A stretch of DNA of 7,784 nt, from positions 1 to 7,784 of the forward strand of contig JBBSOK010000123.1 in NCBI GenBank assembly GCA_038259825.1. The letters run 5' to 3'. This DNA is from JBBSOK01 sp038259825. Lineage in GTDB: Bacteria > Bacteroidota > Bacteroidia > Flavobacteriales > Flavobacteriaceae. This document shows positions 1 to 6,272 of this stretch, in pieces; within the stretch, counting starts at the first letter, position 1; each line of letters opens with the position of its first letter. A model generated the notes under the pieces. The model had not been told where the DNA came from and searched no databases. It saw only the letters and a program-made list of their open reading frames with translations. A program made the position numbers and the translations under genes.

Positions 1-52
1 AGAGAAACCCAGCGTGTTCTCCTAGATTAAAAATGTTATGTTTTTAAAGCTA

Positions 53-73
53 GCACGAGCGTCTCGCTCGTGC
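53..73. repeat. GC-rich perfect hairpin downstream of the CocE-like gene
   Basis: GCACGAGCG and CGCTCGTGC form a perfect 9-bp stem around a three-base loop (TCT). It starts 26 bases past the stop of the CocE-like hydrolase. It is far more GC-rich than the surrounding DNA. It may terminate the DUF885/CocE transcript, but no T-run follows on the minus strand. A dispersed REP-like intergenic element is the alternative. One window cannot show whether it recurs elsewhere in the genome. Confidence 0.55.
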
Positions 74-98
74 CGTTACAGTTGTTTCAAATATTTAT

Positions 99-1985
99 TT
101 AATCGAAAATCATTGGAAGCTTTATTTGTGATGTATATTTTGAAGAATGATGCACTTTGTTATTTGCAATTACACCTTCCTTTTCATCATAATTATTGCC
201 TCCGGTATTTAAGTTACGTGCAAAACGAGGGAAATTACTACTCGATATTTCAACACGAATACGATGCCCTTTCTTGAAATAATTACTGGTTGACATAGCA
301 GTTAAATCAACTTTATAAACTTGATCTTTCTCCATAAACACTTCTTTGTCATAACCTTCACGATACCGAACTCGTTGTATGGTTTCATCTAAATTATATG
401 CTGTGCCATCAGGATACACATCTATAAGTTTGATGGTAAAGTCGGTGTCTTTTGCATCTGAAGAAACATATAATGTAGATTCAATAAAACCTGAAATTTC
501 TACGCCGTCTTCTAAAACATCTGTAGTGTAAACCAAGATATCATTTCTGGTTTCCATTTGCTGTTGATCAAAAGCACCTCCTTTTATTGCATTTCCGGTA
601 CAACACACATTTCCTCCATAAGACGGAACTGGTTTCATTGGGTCGTAGGTGAAGCTATCTGGATTATCAGATTTTGGTTTTGATGTGGTTAATTTTCCAT
701 CTCCGGAAAGGCTGTTTGCATTGCCATTACTGTTTAAATAATAAGTTGTTAATTTCGCTTTTGCTGGAGGCCAAGTTTCTGAAGCTTGCCACTTGTTGCT
801 TCCCATTGTATAATATTGAACTCTGGGTGTTTTCTCTTTAAAATCGTTTTGTTCATCTTTCAGCCACAAATCAAACCAAGCAAAAATTTGTTCTTCGTAA
901 TTGAGTCTTGCATCACCAACGCTACGTTCGCCAACAACGGTATTTTCAGTTGCTCGCGTATAAGCACAATGCAAGGTCGGTGCAATAACTAAATATTGAT
1001 TATCTCTAATATTTGCATCTTTTGAATTATTCCGAACGTGATTAAACAACGCCAAATTTGGAGTTATGGACACATCATACCAAGAAGCAAACCAAAAACT
1101 TGGAACGGCAATTTCCATATCATCATGATAAATTCCGCCATTAAACCAAGCTTCATCATTCGGTTTACGGCGAATCATTTTATCAAAAATTTCATTTTTA
1201 CCATTTATGTTTTTCAGAATATCTTGAATAGGTAAATGGCTAAGTGCTTCAGCCATATCTATTGGCGGGTTTTCGGGTGCCAGGTCGTAAAATCTTGAAA
1301 TTCTAATCAAATCTTCTTGCGTAGCGCCAGCTGGAATGCGTGGTTTAAACTTATCGTGCTCTACACCATACAACCAAGAAATGAATAGCATTTGTTCAAC
1401 CCCGCCACGGTACCAATTTCCTTGTTCGTTAATTTTGCCAATCCTACCAACACCAGCACCAAAGCCTTGAGGCACCATTGCAGCGTGTGAAGGGTGGTCC
1501 AAAGCTCCAACAGCCATTTGCCATTCGGCAGTGGAAGAACAACCCAGCGTTCCTATTTTGCCATTAGACCAAACTTGATCTTTCATCCAAGAAAATGCAT
1601 CGTAACCATCAGTTAATGGCACTCCTAAAATATCCCATTCTCCTTCTGAAAAATAGCGTCCACGTTCATTTTGAACTACATAGGCATATCCTCTTTTTAC
1701 AGCTTCCAAAGCACTTTTTGCTGTATTTGTTTTTTGTTCCCCATCTACCCACGAATTAAAATTATAGGGTGTACGTGAAAAAATGATAGGCACTTTTTTA
1801 TCAGTCTTTGGGCGATATATATCTGTTGCCAAACGGATACCATCGCGCATTGGCATCATTACTTTTTGATCTATAATGGCAATTTCTTCAAGCTCTTGGA
1901 GTATATTGTCTTGTGCGTTTACAGTAAAATTACTTACAAAGAAATAAGTAAGTATAAACGAAATTAAAAGAATGTGTTTTTTCAT
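99..1985 (-). CDS. Secreted CocE/NonD family hydrolase (peptidase S15 family)
   Basis: This 628-residue alpha/beta hydrolase belongs to the CocE/X-Pro dipeptidyl-peptidase (S15) group, whose members hydrolyse esters, beta-lactam side chains or N-terminal dipeptides. Residues 1-24 form a classical signal peptide (MKKH, a hydrophobic stretch, then VNA before QDN), so the protein is probably periplasmic. The catalytic domain spans about 36-375. It contains RTPY (Tyr74, the likely oxyanion tyrosine), the nucleophile elbow LGCSST with Ser150, SWYD with Asp304 and APTLH with His339 as the likely triad. A C-terminal beta-rich PepX_C-type domain covers about 405-625 and includes the NVCCTG motif (Cys461-Cys462). 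The length is normal for the family and the frame is intact. The ATG at 1985 is the start because the signal peptide follows directly. The gene lies 37 bp after the DUF885 gene and is probably co-transcribed with it. The family is clear, but the substrate cannot be read from sequence. Confidence 0.93.
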   Translation of the reverse strand: MKKHILLISFILTYFFVSNFTVNAQDNILQELEEIAIIDQKVMMPMRDGIRLATDIYRPKTDKKVPIIFSRTPYNFNSWVDGEQKTNTAKSALEAVKRGYAYVVQNERGRYFSEGEWDILGVPLTDGYDAFSWMKDQVWSNGKIGTLGCSSTAEWQMAVGALDHPSHAAMVPQGFGAGVGRIGKINEQGNWYRGGVEQMLFISWLYGVEHDKFKPRIPAGATQEDLIRISRFYDLAPENPPIDMAEALSHLPIQDILKNINGKNEIFDKMIRRKPNDEAWFNGGIYHDDMEIAVPSFWFASWYDVSITPNLALFNHVRNNSKDANIRDNQYLVIAPTLHCAYTRATENTVVGERSVGDARLNYEEQIFAWFDLWLKDEQNDFKEKTPRVQYYTMGSNKWQASETWPPAKAKLTTYYLNSNGNANSLSGDGKLTTSKPKSDNPDSFTYDPMKPVPSYGGNVCCTGNAIKGGAFDQQQMETRNDILVYTTDVLEDGVEISGFIESTLYVSSDAKDTDFTIKLIDVYPDGTAYNLDETIQRVRYREGYDKEVFMEKDQVYKVDLTAMSTSNYFKKGHRIRVEISSSNFPRFARNLNTGGNNYDEKEGVIANNKVHHSSKYTSQIKLPMIFD

Positions 1986-2022
1986 ATTATTATAATTTAA
2001 ATCAATGTTTTATTCAATCGCC

Positions 2023-3852
2023 CTAACTTTTAGAAGCAATATATTCATCCACAAAATCTTCTAAAACATTTAGCGGAATTGCGCCGTGAGAAAGAACTAC
2101 TTCGTGATACTCGCGAATGTCAAAATTATCGCCTATAGCATCCTTTGCTTTTTGGCGTAATTCCAATATTTTCATCATTCCTATTTTATAGGCTGTTGCT
2201 TGGCCAGGCATTACGATGTGTCTTTCAACCATTTTTACTGCGTCCATTTCGGCATTTGGAGTATTGTCTGTGTAATATTTAATTCCTTCCTCACGAGTCC
2301 ATTTTTTGGAGTGAATACCTGTATCTACTACCAATCTACACGCTCTCCAAAGTTCCATAGCAAGACGTCCAAAATCTGAATACGGATCTGCATAAAAGCC
2401 CATTTCCTTAGGAATAAATTCAGAATACAATCCCCAACCTTCTGAATAGGCTGTGTAACCGCCGAACTTTCTAAACATTGGCACTTCTTCCAATTCCTGT
2501 TGAATTGCCAATTGCATATGGTGGCCGGGAGTGCCTTCGTGATACGCCAATGCTTCCATTTGGTAAGTAGGCATAGATTCCATATCGTATAAATTTGCGT
2601 AATAAATTCCGGGGCGTGAACCATCTGCCGCCGGGCGATTGTAAAATGCTTTTCCTGCAGATTTCTCTCTAAAAGATTCCACTGCTTTCACCATAAGTTT
2701 GGCCTTAGGCTTGGTAATAAAAATTTCGTCCAATCTAGTTTCCATGCTGTCTATTATTCGAACAGCTTCGGCTAAATAGGCATCTTTTCCTTTTTGATCC
2801 TGCGAATAATAAAACTTTTTGTCTGTTCGCATAAACTCAAAAAAGTCTTGTAAGCTATCTTTAAATCCTACTTTTTGGCGAATAGCATCCATTTCGCTGT
2901 GAATTCTAGCTACTTCTGCCAAGCCTATTTCGTGAATTTCGTTTGCAGTTAGATCTGTAGTCGTGGTTCTTTTTAGTGCGTTGTTATAAAATGCTTCGCC
3001 ATCTTGAAATTTCCAAGCGCCATCATCTGTACTTGCTCTTTCTTTTTGTTCTTTTATGAAAGCAATAAGCCCTTCGTAAGCTGGTTTTACCGAAGTCAAC
3101 AAGGCTTGATTCGCCTGTTCTTTTAGTTTGGATTTTGTTGCTTCATCAATCTCCAATTGGTTGACTTTCTTCATAAAATCTTCCAATAGTGTACTTTCTT
3201 TTGTAGAAGTATCGAAGGGTTGCCCAACCAATATATTTTCTGAATCTTGAACCACTTTGTCGTAAACAAATTTTGGTGGAGCAATATCAATTGCTTCACG
3301 TTCCTTTAAATTCTCTACTACTTGTGCGAAGTATTTTTCAAAACCATTCAACCTAGAAATATATGCCTCAGCATCTGCAACACTATCAATGCGGTGCATA
3401 TTAATTAAAAATGCAGGCATCCCAGACTGGGCGCCGTGCATTTGGTTTACAGGGCAATTATATAATCTGTATTTATAATCGTCTATGCTGTTTTCTAATT
3501 TTTGTCTGAAAAGTTTATAGCTCAGTAAAGCATCTTTTGAAAGCGCATCAACATTAACTGAATCTGTTAGCCAAGCAAGTTGTTCTTTGTCCATTTGCAA
3601 CTCCCTTTCTGCAGCCGCAGGCGAATTATCATCCAGTTTGCCGTAGTCCGTTTTAATTCCCAATCTAGTTTGAAATTCAGGAGATAGCGCTACTCGGGCA
3701 TCAAAAGACTTTTGGAAATAGTCATTTACTTTTTTAGATTCTGCCGTAATTTCTTCTTCTGAAAAGGTATCAGTCGTTTTTTCTGTTTTACAAGAGATAA
3801 GTAAAGTAAGCGTACAAAGAAGCAGTAGTGGTTTTAAAATGAATTGTTTCAT
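2023..3852 (-). CDS. DUF885 family lipoprotein, predicted zinc metallopeptidase
   Basis: This 609-residue protein is of the DUF885 family, which has a zincin-type metallopeptidase signature. Residues 1-21 form a lipoprotein signal with lipobox LLISC, so Cys21 is the predicted lipidated residue. The residues after it (KTEKTTD) do not clearly match the acidic surface-export signal known from some Bacteroidota, so a periplasm-facing lipoprotein is the simpler guess. The metal site is HEGTPGHH at 438-445: His438 and His444 are likely ligands and Glu439 the general base. The downstream YSEGWGLY motif supplies Glu471 as a likely third ligand. Most of the N-terminal 400 residues look helical and are less conserved. 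The C-terminus carries the family-typical MPGQATAYKIG block at 548-558. Length is normal and no frame break is seen. It is probably the first gene of a two-gene operon with the CocE-like hydrolase. Peptidase activity is inferred from the motif, and the substrate is unknown. Confidence 0.92.
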   Translation of the reverse strand: MKQFILKPLLLLCTLTLLISCKTEKTTDTFSEEEITAESKKVNDYFQKSFDARVALSPEFQTRLGIKTDYGKLDDNSPAAAERELQMDKEQLAWLTDSVNVDALSKDALLSYKLFRQKLENSIDDYKYRLYNCPVNQMHGAQSGMPAFLINMHRIDSVADAEAYISRLNGFEKYFAQVVENLKEREAIDIAPPKFVYDKVVQDSENILVGQPFDTSTKESTLLEDFMKKVNQLEIDEATKSKLKEQANQALLTSVKPAYEGLIAFIKEQKERASTDDGAWKFQDGEAFYNNALKRTTTTDLTANEIHEIGLAEVARIHSEMDAIRQKVGFKDSLQDFFEFMRTDKKFYYSQDQKGKDAYLAEAVRIIDSMETRLDEIFITKPKAKLMVKAVESFREKSAGKAFYNRPAADGSRPGIYYANLYDMESMPTYQMEALAYHEGTPGHHMQLAIQQELEEVPMFRKFGGYTAYSEGWGLYSEFIPKEMGFYADPYSDFGRLAMELWRACRLVVDTGIHSKKWTREEGIKYYTDNTPNAEMDAVKMVERHIVMPGQATAYKIGMMKILELRQKAKDAIGDNFDIREYHEVVLSHGAIPLNVLEDFVDEYIASKS

Positions 3853-3881
3853 GGTTTGGTTTTATTATTCAGACTTTTTTC

Positions 3882-3914
3882 TAAATATAGTAGTTTTTGA
3901 ATAAAAATCTGCAA
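3882..3914 (-). promoter_or_regulatory. Candidate Bacteroidota-type promoter for the DUF885/CocE pair
   Basis: On the minus strand a TATATTTA box (3882-3889) differs at the last base from the Bacteroidota -7 consensus TAnnTTTG. A TTG (3912-3914) lies 22 bases upstream of it, in the position of the -33 element. A start about seven bases past the box would leave a leader of roughly 20 nt before the ATG at 3852. In such AT-rich DNA a partial match can arise by chance. Confidence 0.3.
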
Positions 3915-4050
3915 GAGGCTGAAAAAACCAAATAGAATCTGTACTATTAAGATTTATAAGTTGATGAAAATCTATCAATTAATTAAAATTGGAATTCCAA
4001 AATTATTTGAATGAAATATGATTTAACTAATAGTAACTTCCATAAACAAG

Positions 4051-4073
4051 TTGACCACTTTAAAAGTGGTCAA
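4051..4073 (-). terminator. Perfect 11-bp palindrome after the glutathione peroxidase gene
   Basis: The arms TTGACCACTTT and AAAGTGGTCAA are exact reverse complements separated by one base, so as RNA they give about a 9-bp stem with a small A/U loop. It starts 32 bases past the stop of the peroxidase gene, where a terminator for the pterin/peroxidase cluster is expected. No clean T-run follows on the minus strand, so rho-independent termination is not certain. The high symmetry would also suit a protein-binding site. Confidence 0.5.
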
Positions 4074-4104
4074 TTTATATTAGAGGCGTATAATTACTAG
4101 AATA

Positions 4105-4629
4105 CTATAAGTGCTTCGTAATTTTTGAACTCATTGGTTTAGTGATTGAAAAATAATAATCAATCAGATTGCCTTTATCGTCCACCAAATATTTTTGAAA
4201 ATTCCATTTAACACTAGAGCTTTTCTTTCGGTTAAGCTCCTTTGATGTAAGCCATTGGTATAATGGGTGTTCATTGGTTCCTTTTACTGCTATTTTCTCG
4301 GTAAGTAAAAATGTTACACCAAAATTTAATTCACAAAACTCCTGAATTTGCGAAGCATTTCCAGGTTCTTGTTTTCCAAATTGATTACACGGACAACCAA
4401 TTACAACCAGTTTATCTGTATAGGCATCACTCAAAGCCTGCAGCTCTTTATATTGACTTGTAAATCCACATTCCGAAGCAACATTTACAAAAAGTATTTT
4501 CTTCCCTACAAAAGCTTCAAGCGAAATAGGATTACCATCCAGCCCATTTATGGATATATCATAAATAGAATGTTTTTTTGTTTCCGCAGCAATTGTAATT
4601 GGTGTTTTAGCTTTATCAGGTGTGTTCAT
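4105..4629 (-). CDS. Glutathione peroxidase family protein (probably thioredoxin-dependent)
   Basis: This 174-residue thioredoxin-fold peroxidase reduces hydrogen peroxide and organic hydroperoxides. The family signature NVASECGFTSQY holds the peroxidatic Cys54. PCNQFGKQEPG supplies Gln87, and KWNF supplies Trp142 and Asn143, completing the catalytic tetrad. Cys99 in EFCELNFGVTF lies 45 residues after Cys54, the same separation as the peroxidatic and resolving cysteines of E. coli BtuE. A cysteine-based, thioredoxin-recycled enzyme is therefore more likely than a true glutathione-dependent one. The family core starts near HSIYDISI at residue 20, so there is a polar tail of about 19 residues that is not a signal peptide. 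No other ATG lies between, so the start is kept at 4629. The gene begins two bases after the folE stop, which strongly suggests co-transcription, possibly translational coupling. The enzyme is predicted cytoplasmic. Confidence 0.93.
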   Translation of the reverse strand: MNTPDKAKTPITIAAETKKHSIYDISINGLDGNPISLEAFVGKKILFVNVASECGFTSQYKELQALSDAYTDKLVVIGCPCNQFGKQEPGNASQIQEFCELNFGVTFLLTEKIAVKGTNEHPLYQWLTSKELNRKKSSSVKWNFQKYLVDDKGNLIDYYFSITKPMSSKITKHL

Positions 4630-4631
4630 AG

Positions 4632-5330
4632 TTATTTTAAATAATTCTGTAATTCAGCAATTTTTTCTGGTGTATTAAATACTCCGCCATAAAAGGAAGT
4701 TACAGTTGCCGAAGTATCATCTTTTATTCCACGAGAAGACACACATAGGTGCTTTGCATCTATAATTACTGCAACATCTTGAGTATCTAAAATTTGAGTA
4801 AGCTCAGCAGCTATCTGATTGGTTAATCGCTCCTGTACTTGTGGTCTTTTAGCGTAATATTGAACAATTCTATTCAGTTTTGAAAGTCCAATTACTTTTC
4901 CAGAAGATATATAAGCAATATGAGCCTTTCCTATAATTGGAACGAAATGATGCTCACAGTTAGAATAAAATGTTATCTCTTTTTCAACTAGCATTTGGTT
5001 GTATCGATATTTATTATCGAACAACGCAACCTTTGGCTTATTAGCTGGGTTTAAGCCTGAAAAAATTTCATCTATATACATTTTGGCAACTCGATTAGGA
5101 GTGCCTTTTAAAGAGTCGTCCGTAAGATCCAAGCCCATAACATCCATTATTTCTGCAAACAGACCAGATATCTTATATTTCTTTTCATCATCAGACATTT
5201 CAAAAGCATCGGCTTTCATAGGTGTTTCAAGACCTGAATAAATATGGTCATCGCCAATTTCTTCGTCTGAGAATCCGTTAAGTCTATTTTCTTTAGTGAG
5301 GGTATTCAACATAGTTTCTTGGTGTTTCAT
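4632..5330 (-). CDS. folE: GTP cyclohydrolase I (FolE)
   Basis: This enzyme converts GTP to 7,8-dihydroneopterin triphosphate and formate, the entry step of folate and other pterin pathways. In this 232-residue protein the tunnelling-fold catalytic domain covers about 50-218. Visible motifs are DSLKGTPNRVAKM (72-84), SNCEHHFVP with zinc ligands Cys125 and His128, GLSKLNRIV (148-156), KRPQVQERLT (161-170) and KHLCVSSRG with zinc ligand Cys196. The N-terminal 45 residues are an acidic extension that resembles those of flavobacterial FolE proteins. Two starts are possible: the ATG at 5330, overlapping the upstream gene by 38 bp, or an in-frame ATG at 5312 (residue 7), overlapping by 20 bp. Neither has a clear ribosome-binding site, and the shorter form seems slightly more likely from homologue lengths. 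Its product is the substrate of the upstream neighbour, so the two genes form a metabolic pair. Confidence 0.97.
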   Translation of the reverse strand: MKHQETMLNTLTKENRLNGFSDEEIGDDHIYSGLETPMKADAFEMSDDEKKYKISGLFAEIMDVMGLDLTDDSLKGTPNRVAKMYIDEIFSGLNPANKPKVALFDNKYRYNQMLVEKEITFYSNCEHHFVPIIGKAHIAYISSGKVIGLSKLNRIVQYYAKRPQVQERLTNQIAAELTQILDTQDVAVIIDAKHLCVSSRGIKDDTSATVTSFYGGVFNTPEKIAELQNYLK

Positions 5331-5703
5331 AAAGTTTGATCTTTAGTTCTAGTTTTGATTCTAACGCTGGTTTTAATAAATTATAAATAGTAACTGCAAT
5401 ATTCTCGGCAGTAGGGTTTAGATCTTTAAATTCAGTTGTGTCTAGATTAAGGTTTTTGTGGTCAAACCTATCTAGGATTTTTTCCTTTATCAAATCTGAT
5501 AAAATCTTTGTGTCCACAACGTAACCAGTCTCTGGATCGCACTCCCCAATAACTTTTACTTCCAATTCATAGTTATGGCCGTGATAGTTAGGGTTGTTGC
5601 ATTTTCCAAAAATCTGTTTGTTTTTTTCGTCGCTCCAATTTTTATTGTGTAATCTATGTGCTGCGTTAAAGTGCTCGCATCTTACAATTGCAATCTTGTT
5701 CAT
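5293..5703 (-). CDS. 6-pyruvoyl-tetrahydropterin synthase / QueD family protein
   Basis: This 136-residue T-fold enzyme acts on 7,8-dihydroneopterin triphosphate, the product of the overlapping folE gene. Likely zinc ligands are His16 (FNAAHRL), His41 and His43 (HGH). The catalytic Cys35 sits in GKCNNPNYHGHNY. Asp81-His82 (DHKNLN) complete the proton-relay site, and Glu126 (LYETPRN) is the pterin anchor. Five residues separate Cys35 from HGH. From memory of the COG0720 literature this CxxxxxHGH spacing marks PTPS-II (6-pyruvoyl-tetrahydropterin synthase) proteins, whereas canonical QueD has CxxxHGH. The product could therefore be 6-pyruvoyl-tetrahydropterin rather than the queuosine precursor 6-carboxy-tetrahydropterin, although enzymes in this family can be promiscuous. 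Automated pipelines would probably call it QueD. The ATG at 5703 gives the usual N-terminus. It is the first gene of the pterin cluster and runs into folE. Confidence 0.92.
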   Translation of the reverse strand: MNKIAIVRCEHFNAAHRLHNKNWSDEKNKQIFGKCNNPNYHGHNYELEVKVIGECDPETGYVVDTKILSDLIKEKILDRFDHKNLNLDTTEFKDLNPTAENIAVTIYNLLKPALESKLELKIKLYETPRNYVEYPH

Positions 5704-5769
5704 TTAAGCTGAGTATAGTTATTTATCTATCATTTAAATTTTGTACTGTAAAAGTATTCTATTCTTTTG

Positions 5770-5806
5770 TTTAATCTTTCATATTTATTGTTAAACAAAG
5801 ATTAAA
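5770..5806. repeat. Inverted repeat upstream of the pterin cluster
   Basis: TTTAATCTTT (5770-5779) is mirrored exactly by AAAGATTAAA (5797-5806) with a 17-base spacer. It lies 67-103 bases upstream of the PTPS start, where an operator or promoter could be. On the minus strand the right arm ends in TAATCTTTG, close to but one base longer than the TAnnTTTG promoter box. The arms are AT-rich, so chance symmetry is possible. Confidence 0.35.
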
Positions 5807-5849
5807 ACTATCAACTTGTATATAGAAGATAGATTTTTCTAATAGAATT

Positions 5850-6062
5850 TTGAATTACGAAACACATACTATTGGACCAGGGGATAAGAAGATTTTCATC
5901 CTTAATGTTTTTGAAATGTTTGTCCAAAACGATTTATGTCCCGAAAACCCAGAAGGTGCCGATAGTCTACAGTATTTGAACAGATTAAACTTGGCTTTGC
6001 ACTATTATTTTAATGGGCAGAAATTTAAAACATTGGTTATATTTTCCGATTGTTGCTTCTAG
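5850..6062 (+). pseudogene. Possible gene remnant, unrecognised
   Basis: This frame stays open for about 70 codons from a TTG at 5850, or about 48 from the first ATG at 5916. The predicted peptide has an ordinary protein-like composition (GPGDKKIFILNVFEM, then LNRLNLALHYYFNGQKF) and the DNA is less AT-rich than its surroundings. It has no ribosome-binding site and no start with good context. It ends abruptly, while another frame past the stop reads GIPQGLEIGFGRFKMFS before its own stop at about 6115. This could be a frameshifted, truncated gene or a chance open frame. I recognise no family. It is the only plus-strand candidate in the window. Confidence 0.2.
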
Positions 6063-6212
6063 GAATCCCTCAAGGTCTAGAAATAGGTTTTGGAAGATTC
6101 AAAATGTTCAGCTAGCAAATATTAAGTTGTATTTTATTATGATTGCAGAAGAATTATGCTGCCACAAACTTGAAAATAATCTGCGCAATGCTTAAAATAA
6201 ATTTTTTAAATT

Positions 6213-6244
6213 GTAACATCTTTCAATATTTTGAAAGATATTAC
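6213..6244 (-). terminator. Strong hairpin after the DUF2130 gene
   Basis: ATCTTTCAA and TTGAAAGAT form a perfect 9-bp stem around a TATT loop. Beyond one C/A mismatch the symmetry continues with GTAA/TTAC, giving 14-base arms with a single mismatch. It begins 29 bases past the DUF2130 stop. On the minus strand it is followed by an A/T tract (AATTTAAAAAATTTATTTT) rather than a pure T-run. The position makes a transcription terminator the best reading. Confidence 0.6.
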
Positions 6245-6272
6245 TTAGTTAGAAAGCACCTAATTGATTGGA

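Larger units (their letters stand above)
5704..6272. other. 569-bp region without a convincing gene
   Basis: This gap separates the DUF2130 gene from the pterin cluster. It holds the upstream sequence of the cluster at its left end, an inverted repeat at 5770-5806, an open plus-strand stretch at about 5850-6062 that may be a decayed gene, and the DUF2130 terminator hairpin at 6213-6244. All three plus-strand frames are broken by stops between about 6060 and 6200, and the minus strand has no long open frame here. I see no tRNA-like, riboswitch-like or mobile-element signature. Confidence 0.6.

Noticed and set aside
38..277. 79-residue plus-strand ORF opposite the end of the CocE-like gene
   Set aside because: It is antisense to a clear gene, spans the hairpin, and has no recognisable protein features.
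786..1235. Two plus-strand ORFs of 65-68 residues inside the CocE-like gene
   Set aside because: They are shadows of a conserved coding frame that carries the catalytic domain.
2328..2624. 98-residue minus-strand ORF in another frame of the DUF885 gene
   Set aside because: It overlaps the zinc-motif region of the real frame and shows no family features.
4348..4644. 98-residue plus-strand ORF opposite the peroxidase gene
   Set aside because: It is antisense to conserved peroxidase motifs, and its composition is typical of a reverse-strand shadow.
4999..5241. 80-residue plus-strand ORF opposite folE
   Set aside because: It is antisense to the conserved FolE domain, with no independent support.
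5704..6272. Riboswitch, small RNA or CRISPR in the long gap
   Set aside because: No spaced direct repeats and no recognisable conserved riboswitch core were found. Only AT-rich dyads and one hairpin are visible.
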